NCBI RefSeq assembly: GCF_028389875.1
Contig: NC_084663.1
Span: 744,001-808,000 of the forward strand
Source: Rhea pennata
Taxonomy: Eukaryota > Chordata > Aves > Rheiformes > Rheidae
DNA length: 64,000 nt
Reading direction: 5' to 3'
The stretch's first letter is position 1; the number at the start of each line of letters is the position of its first letter. Positions 9,401 to 20,100 of this stretch are shown here, in pieces. Both the position numbers and the translations under genes were made by a program. The notes beneath the pieces are model-generated. The model did no database searches. It had not been told where the DNA came from and saw only the letters and a program-made list of their open reading frames with translations.

Positions 9401-12400
9401 CACACAGACTCAGAGGGGTTCCTCCTACCTTAATGTGGGCTTTGGGGTCCTCAGCAGCGGCTCGGTCCCGCAGCACGTACCCTTTTGCCTGGGGTGCACT
9501 CTAGCAGGCACAGAACAAGACAGTTAGTTTCCTGCAGCATCTGCCAAGAGCCCAAACAGCAAAGCACAGGGCAGCAAGGCTTTGGTGGCGTGGGGAGCAC
9601 GGCAGCTGCACTGCCTCCACCGAGCCCCTGCCCAGCCCTACCCTCTGCGGCTCAATGTGTTCGTCAACGGCTGGAGTCATTTCCACGTTGTCCTCTGGGG
9701 CCACAGGCAAGTCATCGTCACAGTTGTTGTCATCATCTGGTCCTGCAGCACCTGGCAGGAGAACTAACTGATCGACAGCCATAAAGGCCTCTGGGATCTC
9801 CCTCTGGGATCTCCCTCTTCCACCCCATAAGCCAGCCCCACAAGGCACACGCGCGGGAAGGGCGAATGGCCGGATCTCCCTCCAGCCCCTCCGACCAAGT
9901 ATATCTCACCTCCGTCTTCAGAGAAGTTCAGCACCGGGATGGGTGCCCCACAAGTGCTGAGACGCGTGGGCTCCTTCCCATCACCGAGAGCACCTACCAA
10001 AATCAGAGAGACGAGATGCTGCCAACATCCCCAGCCAGGCCCTCACTATTTTCTGCTCACAGGAGTCTCATCTGCCAGCACCAACATGCAACAGCCACCG
10101 TTCACAACTGCACCTTCCCACCAAGCCCACAAAGGCTGACTGCCACAGGCAGCCTCCAGTGCACACACAAACCGCAGAAGGGGCGGCTGCAAGCATCAGC
10201 CCAGGCACTGCAACAAGGACTGCTCGGCTGCTCTTCCAGGCAGTGCCCTGTCTCGCCCAGTGTCTCGTCTCCCCCATGCCCATGATCTCCTGGTGAGGAC
10301 TTCCTGCTGTTCTGGCAGCCAGTGCATTTTTGCTGAAGGCAGAGCAGCAGAGGGAGGGCAGAGACATGCCCCTCCTTCACAAGGAGCTCGGCTGTTTCAG
10401 AGGTAGGGCCTCCCTCGAAGCAGAAGGCTAGCAAAGCATCCCATTGGTGCCGCAGGCCACTCAGTGTTACTGCCTTTTGGCTGATCCTCAGACCAGCCCT
10501 GGCAGCTCCACAGAGCTCACCCCAACTCCATACCTACTGCTCTGTCGGGATTCCCTTCGTGGCGCCTTTCCTGCAAGAAGCACGTGGGAGAAAGGCCTGC
10601 CAGCTCCAGCATGAAGGCTCCAGTGGCATGAGGGGTGCATGTGTTCATCCGGAAATCCTTCCTGCTGGCTAAGATCTCCCCCTTCCGGCTAGGAGCAAAG
10701 AATCCGTTAGGGGATCCCCCCTCCGACAAGGATCTGCCCTGTCTTGCTGGGAACCCAGGTTCACGGGCAACTGGCCTGCCTCAGGAGCATGCAGGTTTTG
10801 CCTGCGAATAGAAGAGGGGCTGCCCGCAAAAGTTGGGAGGAAGTTTGAGAGAGGAATATGGGAGCCCAGCTGAAGTGTCCCCAAAACCAAAGGGCCCTTC
10901 CTGCTCCAGCATCAACCACAGCACTCCTGCCAGCTTTTCTCGCGCTTGTCTGGCACAGAGAAGTCCAGACCAGATTTCCCTTCGCAGCCTCTGGGCTCCT
11001 CCCTCCCCCTGGGGTTACTCCCCTGCCCTGCCTTCACTAACTGCAGTTCCCCGGAAGAATCACATGTATCCCAGCTCTCTGGAGCTGTTGGGATTATTCT
11101 TCCTTCGTGCTTTAGAGTTTGAGTTAGGAAAGTGCTACTTCCTCTGTTATGGCACAGGGAAAGTCAGACCTTACTCTGACAGCATGCAAAATGCAGTGGC
11201 CCAGCTAACCCTGGAGGGCTGCCGGAGGGGCACCGTGGGGCTGGCTTTCACCTGAACAGAGGGTTGTTTCTCTTCTCAGCCTCTTCTGGAGGAACCAAAG
11301 CCATCGGCGTCAAGGGAACAATGTCCACAGTCTGCAAAGACAAGACAGCAGAATTGCAGCTGCTATGGCACAAGGCAGGAGGAGGAGCTGCGGCTGCTCC
11401 AGGAACAGGCACCCAGGACACTTCTCTGCTGTGTTCCACTTCCTAGGGCTCAGGAAGGGCGACAGCTGGGAGGGCTCTGCTGCTGGCCAGCTGACGCCAG
11501 GAAGCAACCTCCACTCGTCCTCTGCGAGTCACTAGCACTGCTCCTTGCAAAGCTTTGCTGGGATGGCAGCTGGCCCCAGGCACCTTTTGGATTCAGCAGA
11601 ATGCTGAGGAAACGTGATAGAGAGGAGGGGCCAGAAGAGGACAAGAACTTCTCTTACATTGGGCTGATAATCCTTCCTCATGTCCACGCTCGCCTGGCTG
11701 GTGTCTCTGATGTCATCCAGGGAAAGGAACTGCTGAGAGAGATCCACACCAGTGAACACCCTGGTAGGTAGGGCTTGGTCTGCTGGGCTGCACTGTCACT
11801 CAAGGACCCCAAGACCCTAACAGGGATGGGGTGGGCACAGGGCATTCACACGGCTGCCACTACACAAGCGAAACCTTCAGAGCTACAGCTAATGGAGCTG
11901 TACCTTTTGCACTTCTGTACTTGGACAGCAACTAGGTCAGCGTGCACAGGACTCTCAGAAGACAGTACCAGACAGGCAAGAAACTGCCACAGGGGAGGAA
12001 AGGGGGCAACGGACAAACCAGTGTGCCCAGCACCATGGAGAGGGCCCACTCCCAGCTCTCTGCTTGGTCCAAGCCAGTGAGCCGCCCGCAAACCCAAAGG
12101 ATGGAAAGTTGAAGGACAGAAGCCGTGAGATACAGCCTGAACTACGGATTAAGAGACAGAAGGTTAAGCCACAGGCTTGATGGAGCTCCCCAGTTGCTGA
12201 ACTGGGACCGCCACCACCCAGGAACAAGGGAAAAGGGGCTAACTCCCTTCCAGGAGGGCTGCCACATGGCAAATCACCTCTTTTGTAGGCCAGCACAAGA
12301 GCTGCGTGAGAGAAGTTCTTAAGTGCTCTGGCCAAGTCTGGTGGCAGAAGGGGGTGATGTGGGGCTAAATGCCCTCTGCAAGGGAACAGTGGCAGAACAA

Positions 12401-15390
12401 ACACAGCAGATGGTGCCCATAGCGCTGGTCAAAAAGGGGGGATATGCTGTGGGCATCTGACCTCAGCCGCCTACAGCCTGCTTCCAACTTTCACAGCCCA
12501 ACAGCTGGAAGCAGCTCTGCCTGTGCGCAGAAGCCACTGAGCGCTCCCGGGATGAGGCACAGAGGGCCCATACTCCGCAACGACCGTCTCACCTCTTCTT
12601 CCTCAGTCCCAAAGCTTGCATCAGCATCTTTGCCATCCTCCCCTACAGAGCTGGGCTGCTTTTCCCGTCTGAGTCAGGGAGCAAAAATACAAGTGGTCAC
12701 CAGTCAGGATCTGTCCAGGGCACTGGCCTGACACCAACAAAAGCCACAGAAAAAGCAATGGCAAGTTTCTTCCAACACAACTGTGGGCCATACAGCAACT
12801 GATGCAAGAATCTCTCAGCAGAGGCATCCCAAAGCACTACAGCAGATAGTACTGAGAGATTAGAGCATAACTATTTGCTGTTCTGTAGTGACACAATCAG
12901 TCCATCCTCCTCATGAAAGGTAGTTAACGTGCCAAGGAAAAAGGTGCAGGTGGCTGGGAAGGAATTAGATTGTGACGGAAGAGGGAATCCAGCCTGCCCA
13001 ACAAATCCCGTCTTTAATAAACAAGTCCTACCAATTCTAGCTCAGAAGCTCAGTTACCAAGACAAGAAAAAATAATTTACTTCAAGGCAATCACAAGGCA
13101 TGGGAAGTAATTGTTTGCTACATTTAGAAACCTCTGTCGCAGCTTCATCTTGCTCCAGCCCAAGCAGAGCCTCTTCCTGGTCTTGTGACCTGGCCTTCCC
13201 CAACAAGCTATTTGCAAGATTTCTTGTAAGTGGGACTTATGGCTGGGCAAAGGAGAAGAAGGATGGTTCATTCAGGAAACTTGTTTGCATGGCTTGAGCC
13301 AAGTACCTATTTGAAGCCATGTGCATCCTGAAAACCTCACCTTTTCTGCAAATATCAGTTTGAGTGCAAACATAACTGCCAGTTTTAAAATGATCTCTCA
13401 TTAATGGAGAGCCTGTTAAAAACATGGGCCAAGTTGACAAAAGACAAGTTACATGAGAGAGTTTGAAAACTGCAACTAGAACAGTAGTGCCTCAGTTCAG
13501 CAGCGAGCAGAAAATCAGTCACAAGCTTCTTTGCCACTGTGGTTGATCTGTGTCAGATTGGGATTTGCTGTGTGGGATGCTGGGGCGCTGTCCTTTCCTT
13601 ACATAACAACAAAGCAACACAACAACAAAAGAAGATGATGCCACTGGTAAAGCTCTGGGGGAAGAGAATCATCTCAAGCTAAAGCCCTGGACTGAAATTA
13701 AGTCCTACCAGGGGCCTTTCATGCTACCAAAAAGAGCCCTTCAGCTTCAAGGATCTTTTTATAGGGCTGAAGACCATCACTGTAGCAGGTTTGTTTGTTT
13801 GTTTCTGCTTTAGAGGTGATTGCCTGCAGGAGGAGTGCTCACTAATAGCAGAAGCAAGGTTCAGAGCTGGAGCAGAGTCGGGGACTCGGTCTCCACAGGG
13901 TCTCTCTGGAGATGGTGGCAAGTCACAGCCTCACCCATAAAACAGCCAGCAGTCAGGACAGGGGCCACCAAACCGCAGCAGGAAAGACAGCAGGGAAAAG
14001 ATAAAGGCCTTACCATGACAAAGAGATCAAGAGCAGACAGGGAGAAGACTTAAGTGTGCACAGCCAAACCAGTGAAGTCGTGCTGGAAGATCACCCCTTA
14101 ACAAGGGATGTCTCTCCAAAAAAATGGCTATCTTTACTTACTTTTTGTTGGAAATGAAGTCAAGTGCCTGGTAAACTAGAGAATAGAGATATTCCACCTA
14201 CAAAATAAAGCCCAGATTCTTAGAGAAAAATAGTTCGCAGAAAGACTACTGCAACACATGCCACAATAAACCACAGCCCTCTTCTTACCTCCACCGCAGA
14301 TAGCTAAAATTCAGTTACTTGATAATCCCATTATTCTCATTACTATTCACGCCATTTTGAGTCTAGGTTTGGGGAAGCAGTTATTTTTGTTTTCCACTCT
14401 CCAGAGAAAAAAGTGCTCAACAGCAAAATTCTTGTTTTTTCCAGACTCTTCTGGGCTGCCAATTCCCACATATATAGAAGGGGTGAATTTGGGAATTACA
14501 GATTTACACCCTTTCAGATTGGTGACTCATTTTTATGTTTCTTTCAAAATCAAGGGCAACTTCCCAAAGCAGGCTCTGTACAAGCTTCAACCTCAAAAAC
14601 AACAGCTGAAGGATCACTGAGTAGACAAAGGGGAAGGTCTAAGACCAAGACAGGGCAGATACTCCCAGGTTTCTCACCTTCTTACTGTAAATGCAGGCAG
14701 AGCCCTGGATTAACAGAGCTGCTTCTATGAAATTCATAGTGGTTTTGCCGCCATCAAAGGAAATACAGATTTGGTCCAGCTGCAAAACACACAGAAGGAG
14801 GAGAACAAAACGCTGACTTGCAGACTGGTTTAGAGGATAGCACAGCAAGAGGAAAAAGTTAAGAGAGAAAAATCATGGCAATATGCCTAATATAGCATTT
14901 GAAGGACCAAATGTAGTAAGTAAATGAGCAGAGAGAGAATATGTTCTTCTGCCCCCACTAGCCTGAGGGGAGCTTTTCTATCAGTGATCTTATTTCTCCA
15001 GACAAGGCTTTGCTGTGAGGAGCATGGTCCTGGTGCCCCAGGAAAACAGGGGGCACTCAAAGAGGTGGCTGCAAACGCCGTTGGGTGGTGTCCTCGACCT
15101 TCAGCCCATCACAAGCCCAGATCAGGGACAACGCGGCTGTGCCGCCCTGCGGGCTGAGGCAGGTGAGGGCTTCAGTGTCGGCACCGCAGCCACGGGTCTG
15201 CTGGGGAGGGGAGGACGGACGGACACTCCAGCTGCGCGGGCTTTGCTGCACAAGCCTCTCCACCCCAGAGAGCCTCCCTTACCTCCTCCAGGTACTCGCC
15301 GAGCTGGGCAGCCACGTCCACCTCCCAGTTCTTGGTGAGGTCACGGATGGGCTGCAGAAGGTGCAGGAAGCGCGACTCCACGTCCTCCAT
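3476..15390 (-). CDS. NCAPH2: NCAPH2, condensin II kleisin subunit CAP-H2
   Basis: Twenty coding exons in transcript order: 15283-15390, 14678-14779, 14142-14197, 12593-12668, 11658-11732, 11252-11331, 10534-10664, 9910-9993, 9642-9751, 9429-9500, 9124-9190, 8268-8375, 6607-6660, 5785-5855, 5403-5499, 4887-4952, 4530-4582, 4161-4262, 3716-3865, 3476-3613. All phases join, giving 1,800 nt and 599 aa (human about 605). The N terminus ([20 protein letters not shown], then [20 protein letters not shown]) is the conserved CAP-H2 N domain. The middle is acidic ([10 protein letters not shown]), followed by [18 protein letters not shown] and [13 protein letters not shown]. The C-terminal winged-helix part has [27 protein letters not shown] and [20 protein letters not shown]. 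Kleisins bridge the SMC2/SMC4 heads in condensin II, which compacts mitotic chromosomes. An acceptor at 15403-15404, just upstream of the ATG, shows a non-coding first exon nearer LMF2. An in-frame ATG six bases upstream (MAMEDVE) is also possible. Confidence 0.95.
5856..8267 (-). other. NCAPH2 introns 12 and 13 (mostly featureless)
   Basis: Only the 54-nt exon at 6607-6660 interrupts this stretch. It encodes [17 protein letters not shown] and links KWFSVT to DLEVLYW. The rest is moderate-GC sequence with no recognised gene or repeat. A 33-nt segment at 8039-8071 has good splice signals but would bring in an in-frame stop; see findings. Confidence 0.6.
12669..14141 (-). other. NCAPH2 intron 3
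   Basis: A 1.5-kb intron between the NKK and REKQPSS coding exons. It contains a short (GTTT)n stretch near 13789-13804 and nothing else I can name. Confidence 0.6.
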
Positions 15391-15402
15391 GGCCACAGAT
15401 CC

Positions 15403-16620
15403 CTGGGAAGGCAGAGGTTACAGCCCACTCGGCGGGTGCGCAGACCCACGGGATCACTGAATAACCCGCTTCTGGACGAATGCTCTTCGTAATTCCCAAG
15501 ACGACGTTTGACGGGTCACTGTTCACTTAGGGCCAGGCTGTTACAAGAACATGAAGTCAACTGATTGTCTTTCAACTTCAGTAGAAATAAATGTTGTAAG
15601 TAAACATATCCCACAAAAGCCAGAATAAAACCAGACTAGCACATAAGAACCCTGAAACAGGAAACGAATGTTTTCTTTTATCTCACTGAACACCTATAGG
15701 TGAGCCTGAACACAACATCAGCTAGAAAGGCAAACGTAACTTCCAAGCCATTCTCGGACAAACATCCTCAGCAAACACTATTATCCGCAGAGTTTGTCCA
15801 GAGCTGCACCCAGGAGGTGCTCGCTGAGCTCACAGACTCCCTGCACAGGACAGCGGGAGAGACAGCGGGAGGACAGCGGGAGATCCCTGACCGGTTTCTG
15901 CCCACCCTGATGCCCAAGTGGAACTTCACACACAGGAGCAGCTGCTCCAAAGGCAGCGGAAGCATTCCTGGGAGCAGTGATTCGTGTGCCAAAGAACCAG
16001 CTCCTACAAACTTTTACAGCCCAAACGCAGCAATCCACAGCTAAGGGCAGGCTGCAGCACCTCTCTGGGCCCTCCAGCAGGCCTTGTGTGAGGCGGTGCA
16101 CGCAAACCCCCCGCGGCTGGGTCCGACCAAGCAGCATCGTCAGGAAACGCGTTCCTTCCAGAGGAACATCCCAGACCTCCGCTCCCGCGTCCACAAGAGC
16201 GGACGTAAACTGTACTCCCCAGGTACGACCGCCAGCAACGCACGGGTGACCCCCGCAGCGGCACAGAGAACGGGACCACTCAACGTTTCCTCTTCCGCCG
16301 CAGCTAGGCCAAGGAAACGCAGCTGTGAACAGGGCAGTGACAAGCTGTGGGCGCAGGGCCGGGGAGACAGGCCCCCCGCCCCGACACCCCCTGACCCCAG
16401 CCCCGAGCCCCCCGTGACCTTGGCCTCAGGGACACTGCTCATGGCCCCCATGACCCCGACCCCCGTGGCCCCGACCCCCGTGGCCCCGACCCCACGACCC
16501 CCAGTCTCAGGGATGCCGTTCGTGGCCCCTGTGACCCCTGACCCCAAGACGCCCCTCACGGCCACCCGTGACCCTGACTCCTGACCCCGGGGGGCTGCTG
16601 ATGCCCCTGTGACCCTCGAC
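15403..16620 (-). other. NCAPH2: NCAPH2 5' leader intron
   Basis: The NCAPH2 coding exon begins 12 bases after an acceptor (TTCCCAG on the minus strand), so this region is probably intron leading to a non-coding first exon near 17.0-17.1 kb. At 16380-16600 it becomes a C-rich degenerate repeat built on CCCCGACCCC and GTGGCCCC. No coding exon is recognised. Confidence 0.55.
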
Positions 16621-17020
16621 CACCCTCACCCGGGGGGGGGGTCCCGGGCAGCACCACCCTCACCTTGGTAGGGGGGGTCCCGGGCAGTACCACCCTCACC
16701 CGGGGGGGGGTCCCGGGCAGCCCCACCCTCACCTTGGAGGGGTCCCGGGCAGTACCACTTTCACCCGGGGGGGGTCCCGGGCAGTATCACCTTCACCTTG
16801 AGGGGGTCCCGGGCAGCCGCACACTCACCTTGGTGGGGGGGTCCCGGGCAGTACCACTTTCACCCGGGGGGGGTCCCGGGCAGCCCCACCCTCACCTTGG
16901 TGGGGGGGGTGTCCTGGGCAGCCGCACACTCACCTTGGGGGGGGTCCTGGGCAGTACCACCTTCACCTTGGTGGGGGGGGGGTTGTCCCGGGCAGCCGCA
17001 CACTCACCCGGGGGGTCCCG
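16620..17020. repeat. 32-36-bp minisatellite beside the NCAPH2/LMF2 promoter
   Basis: GTCCCGGGCAG recurs at about 16641, 16677, 16710, 16742, 16774, 16806 and 16841 and onward, separated by G-runs and CACCCTCACCTTGG. There are roughly 11 copies. The array stops within about 60 bp of the shared promoter. Confidence 0.85.
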
Positions 17021-17029
17021 GCCGGCCCC

Positions 17030-17179
17030 GCGCTCCCCCGGCGGCCGCTCCCCTCAGCGCCGCTCGGCCCCGCTCCCCGCCGCCATTTCGCGCTTCCCGC
17101 GCGCAGTGACGCCGCGCGCGCTGACGTCAGCACGCTCGCGCCGTGGCGGCGGGCGCGGACGTGTCGGTGCCGCCGCGCC
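17030..17179. promoter_or_regulatory. Bidirectional NCAPH2/LMF2 promoter with CRE and E2F-like sites
   Basis: LMF2 starts at 17180 on plus and NCAPH2 is transcribed away on minus, so this CpG-rich segment serves both. It holds a perfect palindromic CRE (TGACGTCA, 17122-17129), TTTCGCGC at 17086-17093 and TTCCCGCGC at 17094-17102. The last two resemble E2F sites, apt for a mitotic condensin gene. There is no TATA box. The head-to-head arrangement also exists in human; the transcript starts here are inferred. Confidence 0.65.
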
Positions 17180-20100
17180 ATGGGGGAGCCGCCGCGGCGG
17201 CCCCGGCAGCTCTTCCTGGCCGGGCTGGCCGCCGTCTACCTCGCCGCCTTCGCCTCGCTCTACGTGCAGATCCCCGGTACGGCCGTTGGGGGCCGGGGGG
17301 GGCCCGGGCCCGGTGCCGGGCGGGGGCCGGGGGGGGGGGCGGCTCGGCCCGGGCCCGGTACCGCGCGGGGGCCGGGGGGGGGGGGTTCGGCCCGGGCCCG
17401 GTACCGCGCGGGGGCCGGGGGTGGGGGGCTCGGCCCGGGCCCGGTACCGCGCGGGGGCCGGGGGGGGGGGGGGGGCTCGGCCCGGGCCCGGTACCGCGCG
17501 GGGGCCGGGGGTGGGGGGCTCGGCCCGGGCCCGGTACCGCGCGGGGGCCGGGGGGGGGGGGGGTTCGGCCCGGGCCCGGTACCGCGCGGGGGCCGGGGGG
17601 GGGGGGGGCTCGGCCCGGGCCCGGTGCCGCGCGGGGGCCGGGGGGGGGGGCTCGGCCCGGGCCCGGTGCCGCGCGGGGGCCGGGGGGGGGGGGGCTCGGC
17701 CCGGGCCCGGTGCCGCGCGGGGGCCGGGGGGGGGGGGGGGGGCTCGGCCCGGGCCCGGTGCCGCGCGGGGGGGGGGGGGTCTCGGCCCGGGCCCGGTACC
17801 GCGCGGGGGCCGGGGGGGGGGGGGAGGCTCGGCCCGGGCCCGGTGCCGCGCGGGGGCCGGGGGGGGGGGGAGGCTCGGCCCGGGCCCGGTACCGCGCGGG
17901 GGCCGGGGGGGGGGGGAGGCTCGGCCCGGGCCCGGTGCCGCGCGGGGGCCGGGGGGGGGGGGGGGGGGGGCTCGGCCCGGGCCCGGTGCCGCGCGGGGGC
18001 CGGGGGGGGGGCTCAGCCCGAGCCCTGCGGCCCCTGCCCGGCCGCCCGGGCTCTCCGTGCGCGCGGGGCCCCGGGGCTCCTCCGCAGCCCCGTTCCCTGC
18101 TCTCCTGCCGGCGGGCGCGTTCTCCGCTGCCGCGAGAGCCGCGTCGAGGCCGCTCAGCCCGGGCTGGGCAGGCGGGAGCGGCTGGGGCGCTCGCGGGTGC
18201 CCCGCTCCCGCCCGCGGGTCTGCGCCGCCGCGCGGCTCCCTGCCCGCTGCAGCGGCCCCGCGGCCCTCGTCCCGCTTCCTGCCGAGCTCCGCGCGGGCCT
18301 TCCCCGCTGCCGGTGCCCCCCGCTCGGGGAGGGGGTGGCGGCAGCCGCCCTGGGCAAAGGGCAGCGCGGCGGGAGCAGGCCCCGTTCGCGCCAGGCCCGG
18401 AGACCCTCCGAGGGAGGCAGGCGTGCCCCCGGGGCGCCTCCGCGGGAGCCCCCGCCCGCCGGCGCGGTCGCGCTCGGGTGCCCCGTTCCGCCGGGCGCCG
18501 AGGGGAGAGCTGTGGGCAGCAGGCAGCATAGCTCGAGGCAGCCTGAGAGCTTGCTGCGCGCAGGGGCCGAGTCCCGGGGGACGGCGCGGTGCCTCTGAGG
18601 AGGTGCAGGAGGGATCCGGTGGGGCTGACGCTCCCTGGAGGGGCCGTGTGCCCTCGCAGGGAGCCGTGACCTCGCTGTGACCGTCCTTCCCTGCCCTCCC
18701 CAGGGCTGTACGGGAGAGATGGCATCCTGCCGGCTCGCAAGGTGCTGCACATCACTGGGAAGGGGCTCTGGGAGCAGCTTCGCGACTTCCCTACGCTGCT
18801 GTGGCTCAGCCCGAGCCTGGGCCTGGACACAGAGCTGGGCATGGAGCTGCTCTGCCTTGCCGGCGTGCTGGCCTCCTTCGGCGCCATGGTGTTTGAGCCC
18901 CTACGGGACAGCCTCGTCTTTGCCCTGCTCTGGGTGCTCTATCTCTCCGTCTATCAGGTACGGGCGCGGTGCAAGTGCAGCGTGCTGGGGACGGGCAGCT
19001 TTCTCGCGTTAGCTCTTGCTATGAGCTCCTGACCGCATTTGACTCCCCTTGCCCATGTGCTCTCAAGACTGGGCACGGTGCTGGTTTCTCCCCAGCCCTC
19101 AGGCCCTTGCCGGGAGATATGCCTCCATCTCAGACCTTCCCTGGGGTTAGGGCCTGGAGCCAATTCCTGCGACACTGTGACTTGGCAGGACAGCTCAGTC
19201 CTCTGGTTGTTTGTGGCCTCACAAGGCAGTCCCTGAGCTTAGGCTGAGCAAGGCTACTGGAGCACCTGGGCCCTTTCCCACTCTTGTGGCAGATTTCACA
19301 GCAGCTCAGTGCCACCAGCTGCAAACCCTTCCTCCCTGCAAGCCGTTTGCATTCGCTGCCAGGGCCTGGCTGCCCTGTGCTGAGGAGCTTGAGTGAGTCA
19401 GAGAGGCAGGAGGCTGCTGGGGGAGGAGGGTTTCAGTTCCTTCTGAAACCAGGGGAAATAAAAGAGAAAACCAGCTGTGCTTGGAAATCCCTCCTGGGTC
19501 AGGCAGCTGTGTTAACCCCAGGAGTGCTGCACAGCAGCAGCTCTCCCAAGGTCCTGCCTGGCAACGCAGCAGGAAAGCAGCCCGGGACAGTGGCTGCAGC
19601 TCTTGCTGGTCTTCTGCTTGCTGGGGCTTGGGAACGGTCTCTGTCATAGCCGTGACAGCTGCAGGGAATGGGGCTGGGAAGCAAAGCGGCTGGGCTGAGA
19701 GAGGTGGGTTTCTCCCGTGGTCAGGGGCTTCTCTGGAGCGAGCTGCTACTGCAGTGCTGTTACCCTCCCCTGCCCCGTCCCCTCTGCCCAAGCCTCCCTG
19801 GCATGGGGCGCCCATGCCCGCAGAGAGCTGATGTGAGCGGTTCCCCATGCTCCCCTCGTGCAGGCAGCCCCACTGCCCTGGCCTGGCCCCTCTGTGTCAG
19901 GCCCACGGTGGGGGGCAGGGTGGGAGCCGGGCTCTGGCTATGACTCACTGCTGTCCATCCGCAGAGCCCGGAAGCCCTGGGTAATGGGCGGCCCTGGGGG
20001 CTCCTGTCTGCAGGGGCTCCCGTCTCCCCAGTGCTACTCTGCTGGGGCAGGGAGTCCTGCTGGTGTGACCAGGGCCACCCCAAGGGTGCTGCGCTGCTCT

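Noticed and set aside
11733-11760. Longer NCAPH2 exon 5 starting at 11760 (VFTGVDLSQ extension)
   Set aside because: Its phase does not match exon 4, and the known family continues directly at the FLSLDD motif.
11904-11931. A 28-nt microexon in NCAPH2 intron 4 with good splice signals
   Set aside because: Its length is not a multiple of three and would break the frame between exons 4 and 5, which join directly in phase.
16665-18680. A 671-codon open frame on plus, with long frames on minus, between NCAPH2 and LMF2
   Set aside because: They run through two minisatellites and the LMF2 first exon in a different frame; composition is Gly/Pro/Arg/Ala only.
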